A stretch of 64,000 nucleotides of DNA from Chromobacterium piscinae (lineage in GTDB: Bacteria > Pseudomonadota > Gammaproteobacteria > Burkholderiales > Chromobacteriaceae), in NCBI RefSeq assembly GCF_021129175.1, contig NZ_JAJOHV010000017.1:1-64000 (forward strand), read 5' to 3'. The notes beneath the pieces are model-generated. The model was not told where the DNA came from. It did no database searches and saw only the letters and a program-made list of their open reading frames with translations. Positions within the stretch are counted from its first letter, which is position 1; every line of letters starts with the position of its first letter. Made by a program: the position numbers and the translations under genes. Shown here piece by piece: positions 7,782-18,356 of the stretch.

Positions 7782-8696
7782 TCAGCGGTCTTTCGGGTCC
7801 AGCGCGTCGCGCAGGCCGTCGCCGATGTAGTTGGCGCAGTAGAGCGTCAGCGACAGCATGCCGGCTGGGAACAGCAGCATCCAGGGCTGGCTCTCCATCG
7901 CTTTGGTGCCATCGCCGATCAAGACGCCCCAACTGGTCATCGGCTCCTGCACGCCCAGGCCGAGGAAGGACAACACCGACTCGGTCAGAATCACGCCCGG
8001 CACCGTCACCGTGGTGTAGATCACCACGATGCCCAGCAGATTGGGCACGATGTGGCGGAAGATGATGGTGGGGGTGGAAACGCCGATCGCATGCGCGGCC
8101 TCGATGTACTCCTTGGAGCGGATGGCCAGCGTCTGGCCGCGCACCACGCGCGCCATGTCCATCCAGCCCAGGATGGTGATGGTCAGCACCACCAGGTAGA
8201 ACTCTCGGCCCAGCAGAGTCACCATCAGGATGGCGATCAGCAGGTAGGGCACCGCGTACATCATGTCGACGACGCGCATCATCGCGTTGTCCACCTTGCC
8301 GCCGAGGAAGCCGGCGGTGGCGCCCCAGATCACGCCGATCAGCACCGCGGCGATGGTAGCCAGCGCGCCGACCATCAGCGAGATGCGGCCGCCGATCAGC
8401 GTGCGCACCAACAGGTCGCGGCCCAGTTCGTCGGTGCCGAACAGATGCAGGTTCTGGAAGGTCGGCGCCAGGCTGATCGCGTCCCAGTCGGTGTCGGCAT
8501 AGCCGTGCGGCAGCAGCATCGGTCCGAAGATACAGGACAGGGTGATCAGGCTCAGGATCACCAGGCTGACCACTGCGGCCTTGTTGCGGAGAAAGCGGAC
8601 GCGGGCGTCGCGCCAGGGGCTGCGGCCTTCGGTCGCCGCTTCGGCGAGGCCGCTTTCCAGCGCCGCGACAGCCGCGGCTTGTTTGGTCTTCATCAT
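7782..8696 (-). CDS. oppC: Oligopeptide ABC transporter permease OppC
   Basis: 304-residue inner-membrane permease. It has the ~40-residue cytoplasmic N-terminus and OppC_N segment (WRDARVRFLRNKAAVVSL), about six membrane helices and the EAA coupling loop (EYIEAAHAIGVSTPTIIFRHIVPN) that contacts the ATPases. Start is the double ATG preceded by GGAGG. It lies 13 bp after oppB. Confidence 0.9.
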   Translation of the reverse strand: MMKTKQAAAVAALESGLAEAATEGRSPWRDARVRFLRNKAAVVSLVILSLITLSCIFGPMLLPHGYADTDWDAISLAPTFQNLHLFGTDELGRDLLVRTLIGGRISLMVGALATIAAVLIGVIWGATAGFLGGKVDNAMMRVVDMMYAVPYLLIAILMVTLLGREFYLVVLTITILGWMDMARVVRGQTLAIRSKEYIEAAHAIGVSTPTIIFRHIVPNLLGIVVIYTTVTVPGVILTESVLSFLGLGVQEPMTSWGVLIGDGTKAMESQPWMLLFPAGMLSLTLYCANYIGDGLRDALDPKDR

Positions 8697-8709
8697 TGCG
8701 GAGTCCTCC

Positions 8710-9630
<921 letters not shown>

Positions 9631-9713
9631 CGCTTGAAACTCCCGATCGCCAGCCCGGGGCGGCGGCAGGCAGCCGCCGACCTCCCCCGGAGGGCGAGAA
9701 CACCACAATCATC

Positions 9714-9742
9714 GGCCGGTTGCCCTTGCGGCGCAACCGGCC
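9714..9742. promoter_or_regulatory. Intercistronic hairpin between oppA and oppB
   Basis: A perfect 10-bp inverted repeat, GGCCGGTTGC (9714-9723) and GCAACCGGCC (9733-9742), sits between the abundant binding-protein gene and the permease genes. No T-run follows on the minus strand. Such hairpins commonly act as RNase barriers or partial terminators that keep binding protein in excess over membrane parts. Confidence 0.6.
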
Positions 9743-9774
9743 TCGTCACGCGGCCAAACGCCGCGCTTTCACGC

Positions 9775-11391
9775 TTAGTGCTGAACGATGTACAGGTACT
9801 TGCTGCGGTAGCGGTCTACCGGATTCTTCAGCGAGTAGCCGCCGACGTACGGCTTCACCAGGCGCGGCAGCGTGTACTGCAGCACCGGGATCATCGGATA
9901 GTCGTCCATCACCAGCTTGGTGGCCTGGGTCAGCAACTGGGCGCGCTTGGCCGGATCGGTGGACTCGTTGCCCTGTTTGATCAGCTCTTCGGCCTTCTTG
10001 TTGCAGTTGAAGTTGTCGTTCTGGGTATTGCCGCACTGCACCAGCGCCAGGAAAGTGGTGGCGTCGTTGTAGTCGGCCAGCCAGCCGTTGCGGGCCACCT
10101 GGTAATCGCCGTCATGGCGCTTCTTCAGGAATACCTTGAACTCGGTGTTGTCCATCGAGGTGTTCAGGCCCAGCTTGGACTTCCACTCGGACGCGACGAA
10201 GATCGCCATCTTCTTGTGATAGTCGCTGGTATTGTAGGACAGCTTCAGCGTGGTGCCCGGCTTCACGCCGGCCTGGGCCAGCAGCTTCTTGGCCTCGTCC
10301 ACGCGCTTGGCCATCGGCCATTTCGCCCAATCGTAGGTGGTCGGCTGCGCGCCGTGCACGCCCTTGACCATCACGCTGTAAGACGGCTGCTGGCCGTCGG
10401 CGGTGATCTTCTGCGCCAGCAGATCGCGGTCAACCACCATGGACAGGGCCTTGCGCACGCGCACATCCTTCATCAGCGGATCGCGGTTGTTCAGGCTGTA
10501 GTAGCGCAAGCCGAGAATGGTGTTGTTCTTCAAATCCTTGGGCATATCGCTTTTCAGCTTGGCGAAGGTGCCCGGCGGGATTTCATAAGTCATGTCGGTC
10601 TGGCCCGACAGGTAGAGCTTGTTGTCCGCGTTCTGGTCTTCGATCGGCAGGAAGCTGACCTTCGTCAGTTGCACGTTCTTGGCGTCCCAGTACTGCGGGT
10701 TCTTTTCGATGACGACCTTGCTGTTGACCTGCCAGTCTTTCAGCACGAAGGGGCCGTTGGAAACCATCTTGCCCGGCTTGGTCCAATCCTTGCCGTACTT
10801 GTCGATCACAGCCTTAGGCGCCGGGCCGAGCTGGGCGTTGGACATCAGTTCGGGCAGGTAGGACACCGGGAAGGCGGTCTTCACTTCCAGCGTGTATTTG
10901 TCCAGCGCCTTCACGCCGATGGCGGAAGTCGGCTTCTTGCCGGCGACGACTTCCGGGCCATTTTCGAAGAAGATGCCGAAAGTGCCGGCGTACGGGGCGG
11001 CCAGCTTGGGATCGACCAGGCGGCGGATGCCGTAGACGAAGTCGTCGGCGGTGACGATGCTGCCGTCCGACCATTTAGCGTTCTTGCGCAGATGGAACAC
11101 CCAGGTGGTGGGTCCGGTCTGCTTCCAGGACTCGGCCACGCCCGGCACCAGCGTGCCGTCGTTGTCGGTGGCGGTCAGACCCTCGAACATGTCATGGGTG
11201 ATGACGTTGGCGGGCACCCCTTCCACCACCATCGGGTCCAGCGATTCCGGCTCGGAGCCATTGGAGCGCACCAGTTCCTGCTTGGCGGCCAGCTTGACGC
11301 CTGCCGGCACCTTGGCGGCCAGCGCGGATCCGGAAGCCAGCGCCAATGCGACGGCGGCGGCGATCACCTGCAGCGATTGCTTGTTCGACAT
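9775..11391 (-). CDS. oppA: Periplasmic oligopeptide-binding protein OppA
   Basis: 538 residues, close to the usual ~540 for OppA. The N-terminus is a signal peptide ([19 protein letters not shown], cleavage probably after SALA). The family SBP_bac_5 features follow: SEPESLDPMVVEG, the WVFHLRKNAKWSDG block, RYYSLNNRDP and a C-terminal RYRSKYLYIVQH. It captures peptides in the periplasm for OppBCDF. The ATG is preceded by AGGAG eight bases upstream. First gene of the operon. Confidence 0.93.
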   Translation of the reverse strand: MSNKQSLQVIAAAVALALASGSALAAKVPAGVKLAAKQELVRSNGSEPESLDPMVVEGVPANVITHDMFEGLTATDNDGTLVPGVAESWKQTGPTTWVFHLRKNAKWSDGSIVTADDFVYGIRRLVDPKLAAPYAGTFGIFFENGPEVVAGKKPTSAIGVKALDKYTLEVKTAFPVSYLPELMSNAQLGPAPKAVIDKYGKDWTKPGKMVSNGPFVLKDWQVNSKVVIEKNPQYWDAKNVQLTKVSFLPIEDQNADNKLYLSGQTDMTYEIPPGTFAKLKSDMPKDLKNNTILGLRYYSLNNRDPLMKDVRVRKALSMVVDRDLLAQKITADGQQPSYSVMVKGVHGAQPTTYDWAKWPMAKRVDEAKKLLAQAGVKPGTTLKLSYNTSDYHKKMAIFVASEWKSKLGLNTSMDNTEFKVFLKKRHDGDYQVARNGWLADYNDATTFLALVQCGNTQNDNFNCNKKAEELIKQGNESTDPAKRAQLLTQATKLVMDDYPMIPVLQYTLPRLVKPYVGGYSLKNPVDRYRSKYLYIVQH

Positions 11392-11770
11392 CTCTAATTC
11401 TCCTGATTCTGTAGCATCCCGCGTCAGGCGGGTTGTTCGAATTTTTTCACTCTATTGTATCCAGAGTGGGTCCGACGATTATGCGCAGAGGGTTTTGATT
11501 CCATCAAGCCCCTATCGGCACAATATGCTATTCATTTTTCTCAAAAAGGAAAATCTGTCCGACAATAGTCAAGTCAAGCAAATCAACGGCCTGCGCAGCT
11601 TCATCGTTTTATACTTATGGCATTTTGCCATGTGAAATATTATTGCCTGACCCAAGCAAAATTCATCCGAAGCGGAGACAATTACCTTCAAACCGCGTCA
11701 AAAAATAATTATTCCCTTATGAATAGAATAAAGACTTCCGGCTGATTTCAGACACCCTGCAGGACAAATA
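11392..11770. promoter_or_regulatory. AT-rich upstream region of oppA
   Basis: About 380 bp without a gene, visibly more AT-rich than its surroundings. It holds a TACAAT box on the minus strand (11454-11459), 63 bp upstream of the oppA ATG, with no good -35 partner; an inverted repeat ATGGCA/TGCCAT around 11614-11630; and two copies of TCCGACRAT (near 11471 and 11560). It probably contains the oppA promoter and regulator sites. The regulator cannot be named. Confidence 0.45.
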
Positions 11771-11794
11771 AAAAAAGCCGCCCAAAGGCGGCTG
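11771..11794 (-). terminator. Terminator of pyrC
   Basis: On the minus strand AGCCGCC-TTT-GGGCGGCT is followed by TTTTTTTATTTG. It begins about 20 bp after the pyrC stop. Confidence 0.85.
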
Positions 11795-11812
11795 CGCGAT
11801 CGCAGGCGAGGA

Positions 11813-12847
11813 TCAGCCTCGCAGACGCCAGGCGATGCCTTCTCCGGCGCGCAAGGGCACCAGGCTGCCGCCCGGGTAGGCAAGCTCGGCCGGCACCGTC
11901 CAGCTTTCCTTGACCAGCTCGATCTTGCCGCCATTGGCCGGCAGGCCATAGAAAGCCGGGCCGTTCAGGCTGGCGAACGCCTCCAGCTTGTCCAGCGCGC
12001 CGGCGGCTTCGAAAGCCTCGGCATAGAGCTCTATCGCCGCGTTGGCGGTGTACATGCCGGCGCAGCCGCAGGCCGCCTCCTTGGCGCCCTTGGCGTGCGG
12101 CGCGCTGTCGGTGCCGAGGAAGAACTTGGCCGAGCCAGAGGTCGCCGCTTTGACCAGCGCCTGGCGATGCTGTTCGCGCTTGAGCACCGGCAGACAGTAA
12201 TGGTGCGGGCGGATGCCGCCGACGAACAGCGCGTTGCGATTCATCAGCAAGTGGTGGGCGGTGATGGTGGCCGCGACGTTGGCCGGCGCGGCGGTGACGA
12301 ACTCGGCCGCCTCGCGGGTGGTGATGTGCTCGAACACCACCTTCAACGTCGGCAGCTTGGCCAACAGCGGCTTCATCACCCGTTCGATGAACACCGCCTC
12401 GCGGTCGAATACGTCGATATCGGCGTCGGTGACCTCGCCGTGCACCAGCAGCGGCAAGCCGGTTTCAGCCATCGCCTCCAGCGCCGGCAGCGCCTTGAAG
12501 ATATCGGTGACGCCGTGGTCGGAATTGGTGGTGGCGCCCGCCGGGTACAATTTGACGCCGTGGACGAAACCGCTGGCCTTGGCCAGGCGGATTTCCTCGG
12601 GACGGGTATTGTCGGTCAGGTACAGCGTCATCAGCGGCTCGAAGGCGCTGCCGGACGGGCGCGCGGCCAGGATGCGCTCGCGGTAGGCCGCCGCGGCGGC
12701 CACGGTGGTGACCGGCGGCTTCAGATTGGGCATCACGATGGCGCGGCCCATCTGGCAACAGGTGTCGGGCAGCACCGCGGCCAGCGCGGCGTCGTCGCGC
12801 AGGTGCAGGTGCCAGTCGTCGGGGCGGATCAGGGAAAGAGTCTGCAT
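11813..12847 (-). CDS. pyrC: Dihydroorotase
   Basis: 344-residue class II dihydroorotase (E. coli PyrC 348), which closes carbamoyl aspartate to dihydroorotate in pyrimidine synthesis. The metal ligands appear as HLH (residues 13-15), the carboxylated lysine in GVKLYPAG, histidines in LLVHGEV and FEHITT, and the catalytic aspartate in [13 protein letters not shown]. The start is the ATG giving [15 protein letters not shown]; residues upstream do not fit the family. A terminator separates it from the TusA-like gene. Confidence 0.95.
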   Translation of the reverse strand: MQTLSLIRPDDWHLHLRDDAALAAVLPDTCCQMGRAIVMPNLKPPVTTVAAAAAYRERILAARPSGSAFEPLMTLYLTDNTRPEEIRLAKASGFVHGVKLYPAGATTNSDHGVTDIFKALPALEAMAETGLPLLVHGEVTDADIDVFDREAVFIERVMKPLLAKLPTLKVVFEHITTREAAEFVTAAPANVAATITAHHLLMNRNALFVGGIRPHHYCLPVLKREQHRQALVKAATSGSAKFFLGTDSAPHAKGAKEAACGCAGMYTANAAIELYAEAFEAAGALDKLEAFASLNGPAFYGLPANGGKIELVKESWTVPAELAYPGGSLVPLRAGEGIAWRLRG

Positions 12848-12882
12848 GGTGGATGGCTTGCCGTAACGATGGATAAAACAAT

Positions 12883-12902
12883 GGCGATGGAAAACCATCG
12901 CC
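12883..12902 (-). terminator. Terminator of tusA-like gene
   Basis: GGCGATGG (12883-12890) and CCATCGCC (12895-12902) form an 8-bp stem with a 4-base loop, followed on the minus strand by ATTGTTTTAT. It starts 9 bp after the stop of the TusA-like gene. Confidence 0.7.
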
Positions 12903-12910
12903 AGGAATGT

Positions 12911-13141
12911 CTACTTGCGCCGGAGCACCATCCGGAACTTGCCTTCGCCGGTGGTGGTCGATTCCAGCAGGCCGTTGCCGGTCTGGCGGCAGAAGGCTTC
13001 AAAGTCCTTGGGCGCGCCCGGATCGGTGGCGATCACTTCCAGCACCGCGCCGCTGTCCATATCGGCCAGCGCCTTCTTGGCGCGCAAGATCGGCAGCGGG
13101 CAATTCAGGCCGGAAAGATCAATATGCTTGTCGGGAGTCAT
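12911..13141 (-). CDS. TusA/SirA-family sulfurtransferase-like protein
   Basis: 76 residues with the complete TusA-family signature LSGLNCPLPILRAKKAL: the active-site cysteine lies in a CPxP motif at the end of the first strand. The family carries persulfide sulfur, for example for tRNA 2-thiouridine or molybdenum cofactor formation. The start is the ATG giving MTPDKHIDLSG, with AAGGA about 9 bases upstream. It is divergent from the NRDE gene and separated from pyrC by a terminator. Which TusA-family member it is cannot be decided here. Confidence 0.85.
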   Translation of the reverse strand: MTPDKHIDLSGLNCPLPILRAKKALADMDSGAVLEVIATDPGAPKDFEAFCRQTGNGLLESTTTGEGKFRMVLRRK

Positions 13142-13268
13142 GGGCCGGGTATCCTTCAGCCATATCAGGTTACAATGAATCACATGGCGGCCGGCCGCGC
13201 AAACCGGCGGGCCGCAGCCGTATAGTTTACGCCAGTCGTCAAGCCTTACCCAAATCGGTCACCGCAAT

Positions 13269-14033
13269 ATGTGCATCCTCGCTTTCGCCTACAAAACGCC
13301 GGGCATGGGCCAGCTGGTACTTTTGGCCAACCGCGACGAATACTACGCCCGCCCCGCCGAGCCGCTGGACTGGTGGCCGGAATACCCCCATACCCTGGGC
13401 GGCCGCGACCAGCAATCCGGCGGCGGCTGGCTGATGGTGGACGGCCGCAACCGCATCGCCGCCGTCACCAACTTCCGCGACGGTTTCCCGCCCAAGGCAG
13501 AGCGCTCCCGCGGCGAACTGGTGCAGCGCTTCGTCACTGGCGACGATGATCCCTTCGCCTTCGCCGACTGGCTGCGCGAGGAGTGCCATCGCTACGGGCC
13601 GTTCAACCTGCTATTCGGCACCACCTCGGATCTGTTCTTCTTCCACAGCCCCGGCCGGCAGATCGCCCGCGTCACGCCTGGCATCCACACGCTGTCCAAC
13701 GCCACGCTGGACACGCCGTGGTTCAAGTGCCAGCGGCTGGCGGAGCGCCTGGGCGATTTCGGCCGCCCGCCGACCGAGGAGCAGGCCTACGCCGCGCTGT
13801 CCGATCCGACGCCGGCGGGCCCCGGCCATCTGCCCAATACCCGCATCGGCCTGGCGCTGGAAAAAACGCTGTCGCCGATCTTCATCCAGGGCCGCGACTA
13901 CGGCACCCGCGCTTCGATGCTGTTGACGGTGTCCAGCCGCGGCGATATCAGTTTTTCCGAACTGAGCTGGGGCCTGGCCGGCCGCGAAACCGGCCGCCGA
14001 CATTACAACCTGCGCGCCGGACAGGCGCGCTGA
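13269..14033 (+). CDS. NRDE/TANGO2 family protein
   Basis: 254 residues starting MCILAFAY with LLANRDEYYARP, the NRDE motif that defines the family (TANGO2 in eukaryotes). An N-terminal MC suggests an N-terminal nucleophile hydrolase-type fold with Cys2 as a candidate nucleophile, as proposed for relatives. The GGGWLMVDGRNRIAAVTNFRDG block is also typical. Function is poorly known; eukaryotic TANGO2 is linked to heme or acyl-CoA handling. Eukaryotic and bacterial members are similar in length. Confidence 0.85.
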   Translation: MCILAFAYKTPGMGQLVLLANRDEYYARPAEPLDWWPEYPHTLGGRDQQSGGGWLMVDGRNRIAAVTNFRDGFPPKAERSRGELVQRFVTGDDDPFAFADWLREECHRYGPFNLLFGTTSDLFFFHSPGRQIARVTPGIHTLSNATLDTPWFKCQRLAERLGDFGRPPTEEQAYAALSDPTPAGPGHLPNTRIGLALEKTLSPIFIQGRDYGTRASMLLTVSSRGDISFSELSWGLAGRETGRRHYNLRAGQAR

Positions 14034-14047
14034 CGGAGCATCCGCAT

Positions 14048-14557
14048 TTGAAAGCCATCGCAACCACCCTGCCGGCGCTGCTGGCGCTGTGCCTGAGCCT
14101 GCCCGCGCTTGCCGGCAGCGACAGAATCAACAAGAACATCGAATTCCAGGAAGAGCAGCCCTGGGCCGAACAAGACTACGCGCTGCCCGACTATCCGCAG
14201 ACGCCGGACTGGATAGAAGTGAAGCCGGACTGGCTGCAGCAGAACCGCTTCTTCGTCGACGCCAAGACGCTCAGCGTGGGCGGCGACGGCGTGGTGCGCT
14301 TCGTCAGCCGCGTGCTCACGCCCAGCGGCGTGGAGAACCTCAGCGCCGAGGGCATCCTGTGCAAGAACAACCAATACAAGGCCTACGGCTTCGGCGACAG
14401 CATCAACCATCGCTGGATCGCGTCGATGCGGCCGCAGTGGCTGGCGATCAACGGCACCGACAAGCTCAGGCGCGAACTGCGCGAGCTGATGTGCCCCTCG
14501 CACAGCGCGCCGCGCGATGCCGCCCAGGCGATCGCCTCGCTGCGCGGCGCGCGTTGA
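14048..14557 (+). CDS. CNP1-like exported protein
   Basis: 169 residues beginning at a TTG at 14048, chosen because GGAG lies nine bases upstream and no ATG is available near the signal peptide. Residues 1-22 form a signal peptide (LPALLALCLSLPALAGS). The mature part, with NKNIEFQEEQPWAEQD, PDWLQQNRFFVDAKTLSVG and VLTPSGVENLSAEGILC, matches the CNP1-like family of neisserial and betaproteobacterial proteins of unknown function. It starts 14 bp after the NRDE gene and is probably cotranscribed with it. Confidence 0.7.
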   Translation: MKAIATTLPALLALCLSLPALAGSDRINKNIEFQEEQPWAEQDYALPDYPQTPDWIEVKPDWLQQNRFFVDAKTLSVGGDGVVRFVSRVLTPSGVENLSAEGILCKNNQYKAYGFGDSINHRWIASMRPQWLAINGTDKLRRELRELMCPSHSAPRDAAQAIASLRGAR

Positions 14558-14625
14558 CGCCATGATCGACGCCTGCGACGGATGTTCTAAGATGAAACAT
14601 CTGTCTTGCATTCGCGTAGGCGCCG

Positions 14626-15231
14626 ATGGATCAGCAAACTCTGCAGGAAAATCGGGAAAGGGAATGGGTTAAGCGGCTGTTCGAGCAAAAAGGCATTGAT
14701 CCGCTCGACGTGAAATCGCTGAAGTGCCCAGCCCCCGATGTCGGCGTCTCGCTGTCGGATGGCCGCTGCCTGGCCATCGAAGTGACCGAGGTGCTGGCCG
14801 GCGAATATGCCCGCCGCAATGCGCGCAAGAAGGAAATCCAGCAGGCCCAGCAGGCCGCCGGAGGCATAGGCTGGATGTTCACCCGGCCGGCCAACGCACT
14901 GGACGTCGCCTGCCGCATCGAGGCCAAGGTGGGCAAGGACTACCACGTGCCGAACGGCCATCAACTGCATCTGCTGCTGGCGGCCGGCACCGTCGAGCAC
15001 GGCACGATGGCCTCCACCCTGCTGCTGTTCATTTCCATCCCGGAATTGAACCAGCTGACCCACGATATGCTGGAACGCTCGCGCTACCAGCATGCCTACC
15101 TGCACCTGCAGCTGGGCCGCGGGCTATACGAATGGAACCGCCGGGACCGTTGGCATGAAGTCCACCCGCCCAGTTGCCGCTCCGACGCCTATCCGCTGAT
15201 ACCGCAATTGAAGCTGCAAACCGGTATGTGA
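14626..15231 (+). CDS. Hypothetical protein with PD-(D/E)XK-like core
   Basis: 201 residues that I do not recognise as a named family. There is no signal peptide or membrane segment. Residues 37-54 read PDVGVSLSDGRCLAIEVT: a PD, a turn and then an IEVT strand, the layout of PD-(D/E)XK nuclease-like cores but with Thr in place of the final Lys. An N-terminal charged helix precedes it. The C-terminal half contains ERSRYQHAYLHL. The ATG lies 68 bp after the CNP1-like gene. It could equally be a non-catalytic protein. Confidence 0.55.
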   Translation: MDQQTLQENREREWVKRLFEQKGIDPLDVKSLKCPAPDVGVSLSDGRCLAIEVTEVLAGEYARRNARKKEIQQAQQAAGGIGWMFTRPANALDVACRIEAKVGKDYHVPNGHQLHLLLAAGTVEHGTMASTLLLFISIPELNQLTHDMLERSRYQHAYLHLQLGRGLYEWNRRDRWHEVHPPSCRSDAYPLIPQLKLQTGM

Positions 15232-15344
15232 CGCGATCTTGCGGCAGCCAGCCCTCGCCTGAGCCCAGATGATGATTGGCCTGTCGCGGCTCATCAAACC
15301 AAGGCATGCGCCCACAGAGCCCGCGCCTCCCCTTGCCGCTAAGG

Positions 15345-15824
15345 CTAACTCTCAGCCCGCCAGCCGCCGCTCTTGCCGCCGTCTTTCTCCAGCAGGCGGA
15401 CGCCGGTGATCTCCATTCCGCGGTCCACCGCCTTGCACATGTCGTAGATGGTCAGCAAACCGACATTAACCGCGGTCAGCGCCTCCATCTCCACCCCGGT
15501 CTGCCCGTTGCACTCGGCGGTCACGGCTATCCGAACCATGGATTCTCCGTCCAGCAGCTCGAAGTCCACCGCCAGCCGCGTCAACGCGATCGGATGGCAC
15601 AGCGGGATCAGGTCCCAGGTCTTCTTGGCCGCCATGATGGCGGCGACGCGGGCGATGCCCAGCACGTCGCCCTTCTTGTGGCCGCCGTTTTTCACCAGCG
15701 CGAACGTGGCCGGCAGCATGCGGATCGCGCCTTCGGCCACCGCGCGGCGGGCCGTGGCGGCCTTGCCGCCGACATCCACCATATGGGCCTGGCCGGCTGC
15801 GTCGAAATGGGTGAGTCGTGTCAT
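15345..15824 (-). CDS. moaC: Cyclic pyranopterin monophosphate synthase
   Basis: 159 residues, the normal MoaC length. MoaC converts the MoaA product 3',8-cyclo-GTP to cPMP, the first committed molybdenum cofactor intermediate. Family blocks are all present: [61 protein letters not shown] and the active-site KAVDRGM. No other moa gene is in the window. Confidence 0.95.
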   Translation of the reverse strand: MTRLTHFDAAGQAHMVDVGGKAATARRAVAEGAIRMLPATFALVKNGGHKKGDVLGIARVAAIMAAKKTWDLIPLCHPIALTRLAVDFELLDGESMVRIAVTAECNGQTGVEMEALTAVNVGLLTIYDMCKAVDRGMEITGVRLLEKDGGKSGGWRAES

Positions 15825-15841
15825 GGCGTACCCTTCAAATG

Positions 15842-15872
15842 AAAACGCCCGCCGCGATCAGCGCAGCAGGCG
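15842..15872 (-). terminator. Terminator after the lpxC/mini-protein unit
   Basis: On the minus strand CGCCTGCTGC (15863-15872) pairs, with two G-U pairs, to GCGGCGGGCG (15846-15855), followed by TTTT. The stem begins inside the last codons of the 60-residue gene. Confidence 0.55.
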
Positions 15873-16040
15873 GAAAATCAGCCAGAAGCAGGAAACAACA
15901 ACCAGCAGGCCGGCGCTCCAGCGGGCGATGGCCAGCGCGCGGCGCAGGTAGCGGCGGTCATGGGTGAGGGAGAAGCACAACAGCGCCCAGCCTATCGCCA
16001 GCACCGTCGCCAACAGCCACAGCCGCCATAAGCCGAACAC
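15858..16040 (-). CDS. Small two-helix membrane protein coupled to lpxC
   Basis: 60 residues starting at a GTG at 16040, with AGGAG seven bases upstream lying inside the end of lpxC; its start is 4 bp past the lpxC stop. Two hydrophobic helices (residues ~6-24 and ~42-58) flank a basic loop HDRRYLRRALAIARW, so both ends probably face the same side. I do not recognise a family. The position implies coexpression with lpxC. Coding status is supported by the ribosome site, lack of a competing frame and terminator placement, but homologs should be checked. Confidence 0.6.
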   Translation of the reverse strand: MFGLWRLWLLATVLAIGWALLCFSLTHDRRYLRRALAIARWSAGLLVVVSCFWLIFRLLR

Positions 16041-16044
16041 GGCC

Positions 16045-16959
16045 TCACTCCTCTGACGGCAACAGGTGGAAACTGGACGGCGCGTCCAAGGGATCGTCGA
16101 AACTGGCGAATTCCCAGGCGTCCGGCGTTTCCAGCAGCTTGCGCAACAGCTTGTTGTTCATCGCGTGGCCGGACTTGTGGCCGGAGAACGCCGCGATCAA
16201 GGGATAGCCTACAACGTAAAGGTCGCCGATCGCGTCCAGTATCTTGTGGCGGACGAATTCATCCGGGAAGCGCAGGCCCTCCGGATTGAGCACGTACTCG
16301 TCGTCGATCACGATGGCGTTGTCCAGGCTGCCGCCGCGGCCCAGGCCGTGGTTGCGCATGTACTCCACCTCGTGCATGAAGCCGAAAGTCCGGGCCCGGC
16401 TGATCTCGTCGGTATAGGAATGGTGGGCGAAGTCCACCTCCACCGTCTGCGGCGCGCGGTTGAACGCCGGATGGTTGAACTCGATGGACAAGGTGATCTT
16501 GAAGCCGTCGTGCGGGTCCAGCCGGACCCACACGCCGCGGTCTTCCACCATTACTGTCTGTTTGACGCGGATGAAACGCTTTTTCTTGGGCTGCTCCGCC
16601 ACCCCAGCCGTCTGCAGCAGATAAAGGAACGGCGCGGCGGACCCATCCATGATGGGAATCTCCGCCGCCGTCACCTCGACGACCAGGTTGTCGATGCCGA
16701 AGCCGGCGAACGCCGACATCAGATGTTCGATCGTGCCGACACGCACGCCGGTGTCCGTCACCAGCGTGGAGGAGAGGCGCGTGTCGTTCACGAGCGAAGG
16801 TTCTACCTTCACGTCGACCGGCTCGGGCAAGTCGGTGCGACGGAAGACGATGCCGGTATCGGGCGGCGCCGGCAGCAGGGTGAGCTTCACCCGCTCGCCG
16901 GAATGCAGACCGACGCCCGTGGCGCTGATCGCTTGCTTCAGCGTGCGCTGCAGAATCAT
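16045..16959 (-). CDS. lpxC: UDP-3-O-acyl-N-acetylglucosamine deacetylase
   Basis: 304 residues, the usual length. LpxC performs the committed, zinc-dependent deacetylation of lipid A synthesis in the cytoplasm. Visible are QRTLKQAISATGVGLHSG at the start, the EHLMSAFAG block with a zinc-binding histidine, MDGSAAPF, and the HKILDAIGDL and GHKSGHAMNN segments with the other zinc ligand and catalytic histidine. It is the gene after ftsZ, as in enterobacteria. Own promoter candidate at 16991-16999. Confidence 0.96.
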   Translation of the reverse strand: MILQRTLKQAISATGVGLHSGERVKLTLLPAPPDTGIVFRRTDLPEPVDVKVEPSLVNDTRLSSTLVTDTGVRVGTIEHLMSAFAGFGIDNLVVEVTAAEIPIMDGSAAPFLYLLQTAGVAEQPKKKRFIRVKQTVMVEDRGVWVRLDPHDGFKITLSIEFNHPAFNRAPQTVEVDFAHHSYTDEISRARTFGFMHEVEYMRNHGLGRGGSLDNAIVIDDEYVLNPEGLRFPDEFVRHKILDAIGDLYVVGYPLIAAFSGHKSGHAMNNKLLRKLLETPDAWEFASFDDPLDAPSSFHLLPSEE

Positions 16960-16990
16960 TTCAGGCTACTCAACCAGACGGGAAAACCCG

Positions 16991-16999
16991 ATTCTAGCA
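16991..16999 (-). promoter_or_regulatory. Candidate extended -10 promoter of lpxC
   Basis: The minus strand reads TGCTAGAAT, an extended -10 element, 32 bp upstream of the lpxC ATG. The region at -35 (TAAAGC at 17-bp spacing) is poor, which extended -10 promoters tolerate. It would let lpxC be transcribed independently of the dcw cluster. Confidence 0.45.
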
Positions 17000-17068
17000 T
17001 AGCGCTCGGCCATGCTTTATTGATTGATTTGCTGACATGAATAGCGTTTATCTATCCGTATCCTCCGT

Positions 17069-18256
<1,188 letters not shown>

Positions 18257-18323
18257 TTTCCTCTCCTCATCAAGATGAGCCATTCATTACTGCCTGGTAC
18301 TACGCCCGAACAACCTTCAACAC

Positions 18324-18345
18324 GCCGCCGGCACCTGCCGGCGGC
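18324..18345. promoter_or_regulatory. Hairpin in the ftsA-ftsZ gap
   Basis: A perfect 10-bp inverted repeat, GCCGCCGGCA (18324-18333) and TGCCGGCGGC (18336-18345), with a 2-base spacer in the 100-bp gap upstream of ftsZ. There is no T-run, so a regulatory or RNA-processing role is more likely than full termination. Confidence 0.55.
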
Positions 18346-18356
18346 ACCGAATCCAA

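Noticed and set aside
12848-12898. Longer N-terminus for PyrC
   Set aside because: The extra residues (MVFHRHCF...) are not family-like and overlap the upstream terminator.
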